Shown in pieces: positions 8,121-16,344 of a DNA stretch of 64,000 nt (positions within the stretch are counted from its first letter, which is position 1; the number at the start of each line of letters is the position of its first letter). Made by a program: the position numbers and the translations under genes. The DNA comes from Ruminococcus sp. Phil11 (GTDB taxonomy: Bacteria > Bacillota > Clostridia > Oscillospirales > Ruminococcaceae), in NCBI GenBank assembly GCA_001940925.1, contig MSGZ01000043.1:9216-73215 (forward strand). The letters are read 5' to 3'. The notes under the pieces are model-generated. The model was given only the letters and a program-made list of their open reading frames with translations. It did no database searches and was not told the origin of the DNA.

Positions 8121-9641
8121 TTATTCGTATTCTCCGAACAGCAGCGGAAGCTGCCGGATGATGTCGCTCGGCAGCATGGCACGGCGCGAAAATTCCGCCG
8201 CGGCGCAGTCGCCTGCAAGCCCGTGCAGATATACGCCGATCTTTGCCGCGTCCTCCGGCGGGATGTGCTGCGCGGCCAGTCCCGCGATGATGCCCGCGAG
8301 GACATCGCCGCTGCCGCCCTTGCTCATGCCGGAGTTGCCCGTCGTGTTGACGGACGCGTGCTCCGCCGTCGCGATGACCGTGCCGGAGCCCTTCAGGACG
8401 ACGACTGTATTCGGGAAGCGCGCCGCGAGCTTCTTTGCGGCGGTGATGCGGTCCTTCTGGATATCCGAAACGGAGCAGCGCATCAGGCGCGACATTTCGC
8501 CGGGATGCGGCGTCAGAATGACGGGTGCCTTTGCCTTGCGTAATATATCTATGTTCGGGGCGACCGCATTTAGACCGTCTGCGTCCAGAATGACCGGACA
8601 GGTCAGCTGCGTCAGCAATTCGGTGACGAGCTTGCGGGTGCCGTCGGTCAGCCCGAGACCGCAGCCGATCAGCACGGCACTTGCGGTTTTTGCGTTCTCA
8701 AGGATCGCCGGAACGGCCTGCGCGGTCAGCTTGCCTGCGTTGTCCGTCGGCAGCGGGAGCATGATGGATTCCGGCGACTGGCTCACCAGCATCCGGCAGA
8801 CGCCTTCCTCTGAAGCCAGACAGCTCAGTCCGACGCCCGTCCGGAGCGCGGCCTGTACGGCGAGCATCGCGGCACCCGGCATATTGCGGCAGCCGGCAAC
8901 CGTCAGCAGCGTCCCGAACATGCCCTTATGCGCGTTCATCGGGCGGGCCGGCAGCAGTGCGCGGATATCCGCATCGGCCAGATGCATGACCGGATACGAA
9001 AGCTGTGCGAATGCGTCTGCCGGAATGCCGATCTCAACGAGATAGACCGCACCGCAGTATTCCGAAAGCGGCGGGATAAACATGCCGGTTTTCGCCGCGC
9101 CGAAGGTGACGGTCATCTTGCAGTGCAGCGTACCCTCCGCGACGGTGCCGCTCAGGCCGCTGCCGCCGCTCGGGATATCGACCGCGATGCAGAGCTTGTC
9201 CGGTGCTTCGGCGATGATGGCGGACAGCTCCCGGATAAACGGCGGAAGCTCCCCGCGGAAGCCGATGCCGAATACACCGTCCACGATGACGGATGCATTG
9301 CGCACCGCCTCGCGGATCGTATCCTGTGCATTGATAATGGGAATGTTTTTGAGCTGGCGGTATTTCGTATACGCTGTGCGGGTCTTGGGGATGCCTGCGG
9401 TCATGCAGACCGTGACATTGAACTGCTTTGCGAGCTTTGCCGCCGCGACAAAGCAGTCGCCGGCATTGTTGCCGTTTCCGCAGAGGAACACGATGCTGTT
9501 TTTGCCCTGCTCCAGTGCTGCGCGGGCGATGTGCACGGCGAGCCCGCTGCCCGCCTGATCCATCATGGAATCATAGCTGACGCCGGACTGATTCGTGAGA
9601 TCCTCCAGCTTCATCATTTCGAGTGGAGTTACTAGCCGCAT
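8121..9641 (-). CDS. nnr: Bifunctional NAD(P)HX epimerase/dehydratase
   Basis: This 506-residue cytoplasmic fusion repairs hydrated NADH and NADPH. The N-terminal epimerase (YjeF_N/NnrE, about 1-215) carries GNGNNAGD at 55-62, although the family's usual NNGGDG is here NNAGDC, and later DIPSGG. The C-terminal ADP-dependent dehydratase (NnrD, about 225-506) carries HPGEMSRL, KGSGTVI and GNSGMSKGGSGDVLAG, the nucleotide- and substrate-binding motifs. Length and order match the classic two-domain enzyme. It follows the two-TM protein by 30 bases and precedes the lipoprotein by 71, which suggests one transcript. Confidence 0.95.
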   Translation of the reverse strand: MRLVTPLEMMKLEDLTNQSGVSYDSMMDQAGSGLAVHIARAALEQGKNSIVFLCGNGNNAGDCFVAAAKLAKQFNVTVCMTAGIPKTRTAYTKYRQLKNIPIINAQDTIREAVRNASVIVDGVFGIGFRGELPPFIRELSAIIAEAPDKLCIAVDIPSGGSGLSGTVAEGTLHCKMTVTFGAAKTGMFIPPLSEYCGAVYLVEIGIPADAFAQLSYPVMHLADADIRALLPARPMNAHKGMFGTLLTVAGCRNMPGAAMLAVQAALRTGVGLSCLASEEGVCRMLVSQSPESIMLPLPTDNAGKLTAQAVPAILENAKTASAVLIGCGLGLTDGTRKLVTELLTQLTCPVILDADGLNAVAPNIDILRKAKAPVILTPHPGEMSRLMRCSVSDIQKDRITAAKKLAARFPNTVVVLKGSGTVIATAEHASVNTTGNSGMSKGGSGDVLAGIIAGLAAQHIPPEDAAKIGVYLHGLAGDCAAAEFSRRAMLPSDIIRQLPLLFGEYE

Positions 9642-9671
9642 AAGAATGAAACCTCCGGATAACAGATGTGC

Positions 9672-10205
9672 TTATTCGTTTGTATCACTGTTCTGCTGCG
9701 CCTCCCAGCGGAAGCCGAGATTGCGCGGAAGCTGTTTGGTCAGATAAAGCAGGATGTCATCGTTCGGGGTCCAGATCAGCCGGGTCTGCCCGTACTGATC
9801 GTGGTCAAAGTCTGCGCAGAAGGCGGTGTCGTCCTGTGCGGTGCAGGCGAGCACGATCGTCTGACCGGCAGAAGCCGGCTCCGCGTCACGCATCTGTCTG
9901 AAGGCGGTGAACTTTCTGACGGAGACGGTCAGCATCGGCTTGCGCTTGCTCTCGCCGAGGATCTTGGTCACGCTCAGTTCATCGCCGGAGATGATATATT
10001 CGTATTCGATCCGGTTGAGGAAGTGCAGATACCATGTGCCGAAGCCGAGTGCCGCCGCCGGAATGAGCAGCAGCGGACGACCTGTCACGAGTGCAAAGAC
10101 CGCGCAGGCGCCCGTCAGAACGGCACCGCCGATCAGGATCGCGGCGCGCTGCAGCATGTTATCATTTTTGGGAACGATCAGTTCTCTGTAATCGGATCCG
10201 AGCAT
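9672..10205 (-). CDS. Two-TM hypothetical protein
   Basis: A 177-residue protein with two closely spaced hydrophobic segments near residues 20-60, followed by a soluble C-terminal domain of beta character that starts with a YEYIISGDELSVTKI stretch. It resembles the uncharacterised DUF6106 type of small Clostridia proteins with a YEYxxxxGELxVxKI pattern, though I cannot confirm the assignment. It lies 23 bases downstream of the GGDEF gene and 30 upstream of nnr, all on one strand. No function is proposed. Confidence 0.65.
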   Translation of the reverse strand: MLGSDYRELIVPKNDNMLQRAAILIGGAVLTGACAVFALVTGRPLLLIPAAALGFGTWYLHFLNRIEYEYIISGDELSVTKILGESKRKPMLTVSVRKFTAFRQMRDAEPASAGQTIVLACTAQDDTAFCADFDHDQYGQTRLIWTPNDDILLYLTKQLPRNLGFRWEAQQNSDTNE

Positions 10206-10228
10206 AGCAGTTTTCCTTTTCTGTGTGA

Positions 10229-11686
10229 TTATTCGCCGGTCGCAGCTTCAGCCTCCGCTGCCTGCTGTTCCCGTGCGTGGAGTGCTTTTTTGCGGGTGTA
10301 CATGATCTGGTCGGCGCGGTCAAACAGCGTGACGGAATTTTCCGTGCCGTCGAACTGCGCGCTGCCGTAGCTGAATGTAACGGACTGCGGCATAAAGTCA
10401 AAGCTCATCGCCGAAAATGCCCGGAGTGCTTTTTTCATGGTTTTTTCGGCGAGCTTGCTGTCACAGTGGAAAATGACGGCAAATTCCTCACCGCCGTAGC
10501 GGAACACTTCGCCGTAGATGCCGCATTGCTCCTGCATGATTCTGGCGAGCGCAATGAGGATGATATCGCCGTTTGCATGGCCGTAGGTATCGTTGACCTT
10601 TTTGAAGCTGTCGATATCGGCAATGGAGACGGTCAGCGGCTTGTGTGTCTGATTCGATTCCGCCATGGAATCCTCCAGCATCGGATAGAAGGTCGCGTGA
10701 TTGAGCAGACCTGTCATCGCGTCGCGGTTGAGTCTTGCGCGGATCTCGGTGATGTCGTCGAAGGTCAGGATCTTGCCGTGCTGTCCCTCGCTGTTTGTCC
10801 ATTCGGTGATCTTGCGCTGGTAGGTCTTGCCGCCGGACTGGATCGTTGCGTATTCCTCCTGACAGAGCAGCTCCATGTCCGTTTCCTGCGCACGCAGCAG
10901 CTTGGAGCCGATCGCCGGGATGATCTGCGAGGCCTTGCGGTTCGCATAGATCAGACGAAAATCGCTGTCGAGGAAGATCAGGCCCGTCGCCATGTTCTGC
11001 AGCATCTCCTCTTTATTGAGCAGGCCGTACCGCAGCACGGAGAAGGTGATGAGCATGGCACCGATCATGACGCCGATCGAGGTGACGTCATAGGCCTGCG
11101 TCCAGCCGGAAAGATAGACCATCAGCGAAAAGAACGGGATGATGCAGGAGAGCAGCAGAATCGTATTGTTGGTCTTTGCTCTGCCGCGCAGTCCCGGCCG
11201 CTCATAGAGGCAGACGCCCAGAAACGTCATGGAAACGACGGTATTATATGCCATGTAGATATAATAGAATACACCCGGTACGATATGGAGCAGACCGTTC
11301 GGCATCATGTTGATCTGTTTGTAGTACAGCTCGTGGCTTTCACAGGTAAAGACCAGAAGCAGTGTGACGAACGGAATGACATACAGCAGAAGCTGCCAAA
11401 TTTTTGCCAGCTTGACCTCGTAATACCGAACGGCGAGCATCAGCAGCACAGGATTAACGAATACTCTGCCGATGTAGCCGAATTTCACAGAGTCGATCTT
11501 TGCGGCAATTCCCGGCGTATTCAGCTCAACGTAATAGGAGAGCATCATCAGCGTGGAACAGAACAGACCGAGCACCGCAAATTCACGCAGCGTGGTCTCA
11601 TGCGGATCCAGCAGGATCAGGATCACCGAAGCGCTTGTAATAGTCAGTCCGACGATCAGAATGCCGGACATCAGCGCAGTCGTCAC
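10229..11686 (-). CDS. Membrane diguanylate cyclase (7TM-PAS-GGDEF)
   Basis: The 485-residue protein should make cyclic di-GMP from GTP at the membrane. Residues 1 to about 220 hold seven or eight hydrophobic segments (histidine-kinase-7TM type), then a PAS-like domain (about 230-310) and a GGDEF domain (about 320-480) with the active-site loop RYGGEEF at 396-402. The product-inhibition I-site RxxD, expected just upstream, reads GIYG, so canonical feedback inhibition looks absent. The start is a GTG preceded by AAAGGGGG. It is the first gene of the minus-strand run down to the lipoprotein. Confidence 0.9.
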   Translation of the reverse strand: MTTALMSGILIVGLTITSASVILILLDPHETTLREFAVLGLFCSTLMMLSYYVELNTPGIAAKIDSVKFGYIGRVFVNPVLLMLAVRYYEVKLAKIWQLLLYVIPFVTLLLVFTCESHELYYKQINMMPNGLLHIVPGVFYYIYMAYNTVVSMTFLGVCLYERPGLRGRAKTNNTILLLSCIIPFFSLMVYLSGWTQAYDVTSIGVMIGAMLITFSVLRYGLLNKEEMLQNMATGLIFLDSDFRLIYANRKASQIIPAIGSKLLRAQETDMELLCQEEYATIQSGGKTYQRKITEWTNSEGQHGKILTFDDITEIRARLNRDAMTGLLNHATFYPMLEDSMAESNQTHKPLTVSIADIDSFKKVNDTYGHANGDIILIALARIMQEQCGIYGEVFRYGGEEFAVIFHCDSKLAEKTMKKALRAFSAMSFDFMPQSVTFSYGSAQFDGTENSVTLFDRADQIMYTRKKALHAREQQAAEAEAATGE

Positions 11687-11750
11687 AGCTTAGCCCCCTT
11701 TCCCGGAAAATCTTGTCAAAAGTGTGTTTTATATATTGCATACCAATTAT

Positions 11751-11779
11751 ATCATACCACAAAATGAGCGAAAAGTCAA
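11751..11779 (-). promoter_or_regulatory. Promoter of the GGDEF operon
   Basis: On the minus strand TTGACT (11774-11779) is 17 bases from TATGAT (11751-11756). It is divergent from the pectate lyase promoter. Confidence 0.8.
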
Positions 11780-11882
11780 CGAAAAACCTGTGAAATGCAT
11801 CCCGGCGTTTTTGAATTTTCTGTGAACGATATTGCAGCTTCGGATTGGTGACAATGCATCATACAGAAAGCGGAAAAAATGA

Positions 11883-11911
11883 TTGTATTTTGCGGTGTTC
11901 TGCGTTATAAT
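11883..11911 (+). promoter_or_regulatory. Promoter of the pectate lyase gene
   Basis: TTGTAT (11883-11888) and TATAAT (11906-11911) are spaced 17 bases apart. An in-frame ATG at 11883 falls inside this promoter and cannot be the real start. Confidence 0.78.
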
Positions 11912-11972
11912 GGAAATAATCGGAGCCGTGTATGCGGCCGAAGAAACGCAGAAAGAAAAAGGGGAAATCAGT

Positions 11973-13871
11973 ATGAAGAAAAGAATGAGAAGGGCAGCCG
12001 CCGCAGTCAGTGCGGCCGTGCTGCTGTTTGGCTATGCCGCTGCCGTGCCGCAGCCGGACAGCGTCATGCTCCCGGCGGTGACGGTCAGTGCCGCGGAGGA
12101 GGATTATCCGTGGTCGGATTACCTGAAAAAATCGGCGGACTGGTTCGGCTCGCAGGAGGCACTCACGGTCGCGGACAACTGCATCCAGAGACAGGTACAG
12201 GGCGAGGGCGGCTGGCAGAAGGGCATGATGACCGACCATACCGGCGACTGGGCGCATTCGACGATCGACAATGATGCGACGACCTCGCAGATCCGTTTCC
12301 TGATGCGTTCGTATCAGCAGACGCATCAGCAGAAGTATCTTGACTGCGCGATGCGCGGCGTGGACTGTCTGTTCAAGATGCAGTACAGCAACGGCGGCTG
12401 GATGCAGGTGCTGAATACGCCCGGCACCTATCATGCGCATATCACGCTGAATGACGGCGCGTATGTCCATGTGCTGAGCATCATGAAGGAAATGAGCAAA
12501 AAGACCGGCGACTTCACGGCGGTCAGCGATGAATACGCGCAGAAGGCCGCGGCCTCGCTGGAAAAGGGCATCCAGTGCCTGCTCGATATGCAGATCGTGA
12601 ACAACGGCGTGAAAACGGCGTGGTGCCAGCAGCATGACGAGAATAATCTGAAGCCCGCGGGTGCCCGCGCCTATGAGCTGCCCTCGACCTGCACGAGTGA
12701 GAGCGCAGGCGTGATCCAGTTTCTCTATAAAGAGGCGCAGGAGACCGGCCGCGCAGACCTCGCGGAGAGCGTCAATGCGGCGATCAAATGGTTCCGGAAG
12801 GTGCAGCTGAACGGCATCGCATTCGTCAAGCAGGGCGATGACAAGGTCGTCGTGCAGGACGCGAATGCCTCGCCGCTCTGGGCAAGATTCTATGAGCTCG
12901 GCACCGACAGGCCGCTCTTTTCCGACCGCGACAGCTCCGTGCATTATGATGTGGCGGAGATCAGCAAAGAGCGCAGAACGGGCTATGCGTGGTACGGCAA
13001 CTGGGGCAAGAATGTCGTGAACCTCGCCCTGCTCGATCCGGGGCAGGTCGTCATCACGCAGCCGGAGACCGAGCCGGAATACACCGGAAAGCTGATCGGA
13101 AAGCTGCTCGTGCACGATACGAAAAACGGCGCAAACTGGAGCATTCAGCAGGATCTGCAGAACGGCAGCGCAATCTTCGGCGACAGAGCCTATACCGCGG
13201 CGAATCTGCCGTCAACGCTTGCGGGTGCGGAGTACATCCGCACGGCCTGCGATTCCAAATCCTACGGCAGCGCGCTTGCGGAGCTGACCGCCGCAGCGGA
13301 CATCACGCTTTACGTGATGCCGGATGTCCGCACCGTCAATTATGTCGCGCAGCAGGGCATTTCCCCGAATTGGCTCGATGACTACACGCGGATGCGGACG
13401 CAGGTGTTCAGCTCGAACGGCGAGGAATTCGCGGTGTATATCCGGGAAGTGAAGGCCGGCGAGACCGTGACGCTCGGCAGCAATTTTACGTCGCAGAACT
13501 GTGTCTGCTACTTCGCTGCTGCGGTAAAGCGCGAAGCGGAAACGACCGCACCCGTCACGACGACGACCGAAACCGTGACCACGACGACCGCGGTCACAAC
13601 AACTGAGACCGTCACGACCGAGACAACGACCGCCACCGAAACGACGGCGGCTCCGGTGCAGAGAAAACCCGGCGACGCGGACTGCAGCGGCAAGGTCGAT
13701 ATCTCCGATGCGGTGCTGATCGCCAGATTTGCCGCGGAGGACAAGGACGCGGTCATCACCGATCAGGGCATGGTGAATGCGGACTGCGACGGTATCAAAG
13801 GCGTGGACGGCGGCGATACGACGATGGTGCTGCGGTATATTGCGAGAATCATCACGGAATTTCCTGCATGA
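11973..13871 (+). CDS. Dockerin-bearing pectate lyase (PL10 type)
   Basis: The 632-residue secreted protein cleaves polygalacturonate by beta-elimination. It has a signal peptide (ending near residue 40 at VSA), a PL10-type (alpha/alpha)3 catalytic domain (about 45-350) with the family stretch WCQQHDENNLKPAGARAYE (R232, Y234, E235), a beta-rich accessory domain (about 365-525), a Thr/Glu linker and a two-repeat dockerin whose first calcium loop is GDADCSGKVD at 567-576. It is thus likely a cellulosome partner of the GH9 enzyme. The start at 11973 has a GGGGAA site upstream. Its transcript is separate from the divergent GGDEF operon. Confidence 0.9.
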   Translation: MKKRMRRAAAAVSAAVLLFGYAAAVPQPDSVMLPAVTVSAAEEDYPWSDYLKKSADWFGSQEALTVADNCIQRQVQGEGGWQKGMMTDHTGDWAHSTIDNDATTSQIRFLMRSYQQTHQQKYLDCAMRGVDCLFKMQYSNGGWMQVLNTPGTYHAHITLNDGAYVHVLSIMKEMSKKTGDFTAVSDEYAQKAAASLEKGIQCLLDMQIVNNGVKTAWCQQHDENNLKPAGARAYELPSTCTSESAGVIQFLYKEAQETGRADLAESVNAAIKWFRKVQLNGIAFVKQGDDKVVVQDANASPLWARFYELGTDRPLFSDRDSSVHYDVAEISKERRTGYAWYGNWGKNVVNLALLDPGQVVITQPETEPEYTGKLIGKLLVHDTKNGANWSIQQDLQNGSAIFGDRAYTAANLPSTLAGAEYIRTACDSKSYGSALAELTAAADITLYVMPDVRTVNYVAQQGISPNWLDDYTRMRTQVFSSNGEEFAVYIREVKAGETVTLGSNFTSQNCVCYFAAAVKREAETTAPVTTTTETVTTTTAVTTTETVTTETTTATETTAAPVQRKPGDADCSGKVDISDAVLIARFAAEDKDAVITDQGMVNADCDGIKGVDGGDTTMVLRYIARIITEFPA

Positions 13872-13905
13872 TGTTGTGCAGAATCACGAAAAAGAAGAAC
13901 AGTGC

Positions 13906-13934
13906 TTGACTTTTCCGCCGAAATCCTGTAATAT
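13906..13934 (+). promoter_or_regulatory. Promoter of infC-rpmI-rplT
   Basis: TTGACT (13906-13911) and TAATAT (13929-13934) are spaced 17 bases apart. Transcription would start near 13941, about 170 bases before infC. Confidence 0.8.
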
Positions 13935-13940
13935 ATTGTA

Positions 13941-14084
13941 TGGATTGCAAGCGGAACATGCTGTTCTCACCGCCAGCGAAAGCGAAACGGTAATCTGATT
14001 CACGAGAATGATACGCGCAGAGCGTAGATTTGTTCATGAGCAGAGAGTACGGCGGACGCTGCACTCTCTGCTATTTTGTTTTTT
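13941..14084 (+). promoter_or_regulatory. Ribosomal-protein leader with attenuator before infC
   Basis: The leader ends in an intrinsic terminator: GCAGAGAGT (14040-14048) pairs with ACTCTCTGC (14063-14071), followed by a T-rich tract to 14084, all before the infC ribosome site. In Bacillus subtilis the same operon is controlled by L20 binding its own leader and promoting termination. The layout here is the same, but I did not identify the L20-binding mimic itself. Confidence 0.75.
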
Positions 14085-14111
14085 GAGATCAATGAATGGA
14101 GGTGCTTGGCG

Positions 14112-14717
14112 ATTAGCAAGCAGGAACTGCAGATCAATGAGGAGATCCGTGACCGTGAGGTGCTCGTGATCGACGCGGACGGTGAGAAAAAAGGCGTTAT
14201 GTCCGCAAGAGACGCACAGAAGCTCGCGTATGACCAGAATCTGGATCTGGTGAAGATCGCGCCGCAGGCAACACCGCCTGTCTGCCGTGTCATGGACTAC
14301 GGCAAGTATTGCTTTGAGCAGCAGAAGCGCGAAAAGGAAGCACGGAAGAATCAGCGTATTGTCGAGATCAAGGAGATCAGAATGTTCTCCGCCATTGATA
14401 CGCATGACTTTGAAACGAAGGTCGCACAGGGCAAGAAATTCCTGCAGGGCGGCGACAAGGTCAAGGTCTCTGTCCGGTTCCGCAAGCGCGCCATTGCGCA
14501 CCCGCATCTGGGCGAAGAACTGCTGGATCGCTACCGCGATGAGATCGGCGACGTCGCCGTCGTGGATAAGCCGCCGAAAATGGAGGGCAGAGCGATCGTA
14601 ATGTTCATGTCCCCGAAGCAGAACAAGCCCGAAAAGGCCGATAAGGCACAGAAGAAGCAGAAGCCGCAGGAGGCTCCCGCAAAGGAAGCTCCGGCTGAGG
14701 AAACGGCGGAAGCATAA
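14112..14717 (+). CDS. infC: Translation initiation factor IF-3
   Basis: The 201-residue protein prevents early subunit joining and proofreads the start codon on the 30S subunit. The N-terminal domain begins ISKQELQINEEIRDREV, followed by a basic linker helix and the C-terminal domain ending near MEGRAIVMFMSPKQ. The start is read as ATT, with GGAGGTG (14098-14104) 7 bases upstream; AUU starts are typical of infC and allow autoregulation. An in-frame TTG at 14106 is too close to the ribosome site. The last 30 or so residues are a Lys/Ala/Pro/Glu-rich tail beyond the usual end. rpmI and rplT follow. Confidence 0.93.
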   Translation: MSKQELQINEEIRDREVLVIDADGEKKGVMSARDAQKLAYDQNLDLVKIAPQATPPVCRVMDYGKYCFEQQKREKEARKNQRIVEIKEIRMFSAIDTHDFETKVAQGKKFLQGGDKVKVSVRFRKRAIAHPHLGEELLDRYRDEIGDVAVVDKPPKMEGRAIVMFMSPKQNKPEKADKAQKKQKPQEAPAKEAPAEETAEA

Positions 14718-14807
14718 AGCAAAGGATATGCAGCGTCTTGCAAAAGCAGCGGCGGCACCGCCGTTTGACGTTATCATATACAACGATTATTCAAGGAGGA
14801 CGAATTC

Positions 14808-15026
14808 ATGGCAGCCGTTAAGGTGAAGAAGATCAAAGTGAAGACCCATTCCGGTGCGAAAAAGCGCTTTCAGGTGACCGGCAGCGGAAAGGTGAAGTTC
14901 CAGCACGCTTATAAGCGTCATCGCCTTGTCTCCAAGGACAAGAAGGTCAAGCGCATCGCGCGCAACGCAGGCGTCGCAAGCACGGCAAATGCACCGACGA
15001 TCCGCGAGATGGTTCCTTACAAGTAA
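14808..15026 (+). CDS. rpmI: 50S ribosomal protein L35
   Basis: A small basic protein of 72 residues with the L35 pattern KVKTHSGAKKRFQVTGSGKV and a C-terminal NAPTIREMVPYK. It is a structural part of the large subunit. AAGGAGG precedes the ATG. It lies between infC and rplT in the standard operon. Confidence 0.96.
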   Translation: MAAVKVKKIKVKTHSGAKKRFQVTGSGKVKFQHAYKRHRLVSKDKKVKRIARNAGVASTANAPTIREMVPYK

Positions 15027-15101
15027 GAAACCGCTGAACGCGAACGGAACGAAAGCCGCGGCGAAACGCGGCGGACTGATTGATTACGGAGGAGAAAGAA
15101 C

Positions 15102-15455
15102 ATGGCTCGTATTAAGGGCGCAATGATGACGCGCAAAAGAAGAAACAAGGTCCTGAAGCTCGCAAAGGGCTACTGGGGCAGCAAATCCAAGCACTTCAAG
15201 ATGGCGAAGCAGGCCGTCATGAAGTCCGGCCAGTATGCATACATCGGCAGAAAGCAGAACAAGCGCTTCTTCCGCAGACTGTGGATCACCCGTATTTCTG
15301 CTGCCTGCAAGCTGAACGGCATGAACTATTCCACATTCATGAACGGCTGCACCAAGGCCGGCATCACGCTGAACCGCAAGATGCTTTCCGAGATTGCGAT
15401 CCACGACCCTGCCGGCTTTACCGCGATCGTCGAAAAGGCGAAGGCAGCCCTGTAA
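15102..15455 (+). CDS. rplT: 50S ribosomal protein L20
   Basis: This 117-residue basic protein starts [19 protein letters not shown] and has the L20 core [20 protein letters not shown]. It binds 23S rRNA early in 50S assembly and, in Firmicutes, represses its own operon through the leader upstream of infC. GGAGG precedes the ATG and a terminator follows. Confidence 0.97.
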   Translation: MARIKGAMMTRKRRNKVLKLAKGYWGSKSKHFKMAKQAVMKSGQYAYIGRKQNKRFFRRLWITRISAACKLNGMNYSTFMNGCTKAGITLNRKMLSEIAIHDPAGFTAIVEKAKAAL

Positions 15456-15467
15456 TGTAAGATACCG

Positions 15468-15508
15468 AACACGCTCTCTCGGATACGTCAGAGCGTGTTT
15501 TGTGTTTG
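15468..15508 (+). terminator. Terminator of infC-rpmI-rplT
   Basis: AACACGCTCT (15468-15477) pairs perfectly with AGAGCGTGTT (15490-15499) and is followed by TTGTGTTTGTT. Confidence 0.9.
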
Positions 15509-15537
15509 TTATGAGACTGTGAAGGGAGCTGTGCCGT

Positions 15538-16329
15538 ATGCCGCAGAACGGTGAGATTCTGCAAGCAGGTACTGGAAATCAGGCCGTGAAGCTGTTTGCC
15601 GGACTGAACCGCAGCCGCGCGATCCGCGAGAAAAACCGTGCCTTTGCACTGGAAGGCAGCCGCCTCGTTTTCGATGCGCTGCAGACCGGCGTGAAGCTGC
15701 GTGCGGTGCTGCTGACGGAAAAGGCACGGCTCCAGCATTTTGATGCGCTGAAGCAGGCTGTGCCGGATACAAAAATGCTGCTGATCTCCGACCGGCAGGC
15801 AAAGGAGATCGCGGATACCGAGACTGCACAGGGCGTTTTTGCCGTGGCGGAAATGCTCCCGGAACGGGAAATGCTGCCGAAAGCAGGCGACCGCGCCATG
15901 CTGCTGCACTGCCTGCAGGATCCGTCCAATCTGGGGGCAATCCTGCGGACGGCGGAGGCACTCGGCACGGACGGGCTGTATCTGTTTCAGTGCTGCGATC
16001 TGTATAATCCCAAGGTGATCCGCGGGAGCATGGGCGCGATCTTCCGCGCTCCGCTCTGCCGCATCAAAGATGCAGAAAGCTTCCTTGCCCGCTGTAAGGA
16101 GGCCGGCGTTCCGACCTGCGCTGCTGTCGTGGACCGGGATGCAAAGCTTTTGGGACAGTATGATTTCAGCGGCGGTGCCGTCGTGCTGATCGGCAATGAG
16201 GGCAACGGACTGCCGCCTGAAGTCAGCGCACTTTGTACAGAAAAACTGACGATCCCGATGTCGCCGGAATCCAATTCGCTGAATGCGGCCATGGCGGCGG
16301 GATTGTTTCTCTGGGAAATGGCAAAATAG
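15538..16329 (+). CDS. TrmH/SpoU-family RNA 2'-O-methyltransferase
   Basis: The 263-residue protein has an N-terminal substrate-binding domain (about 15-100) and a C-terminal SPOUT methyltransferase domain with a trefoil knot. Motif 1 is LQDPSNLGAILRTAEALG, motif 2 is VLIGNEGNGLPPEV and motif 3 is NSLNAAMAAGLFLWEM, so the SAM pocket is complete. It methylates ribose in rRNA or tRNA using SAM; the target base is not evident. It precedes dprA by 15 bases, so the two are likely co-transcribed. Confidence 0.9.
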   Translation: MPQNGEILQAGTGNQAVKLFAGLNRSRAIREKNRAFALEGSRLVFDALQTGVKLRAVLLTEKARLQHFDALKQAVPDTKMLLISDRQAKEIADTETAQGVFAVAEMLPEREMLPKAGDRAMLLHCLQDPSNLGAILRTAEALGTDGLYLFQCCDLYNPKVIRGSMGAIFRAPLCRIKDAESFLARCKEAGVPTCAAVVDRDAKLLGQYDFSGGAVVLIGNEGNGLPPEVSALCTEKLTIPMSPESNSLNAAMAAGLFLWEMAK

Positions 16330-16344
16330 ACGGAGGTGCTGACG

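Noticed and set aside
11883-11972. Longer N-terminus for the pectate lyase
   Set aside because: The upstream ATG is inside the promoter, and a signal peptide begins at 11973.
14076-14111. ATG start for infC at 14076
   Set aside because: It lies in the T-run of the attenuator terminator and has no ribosome site.
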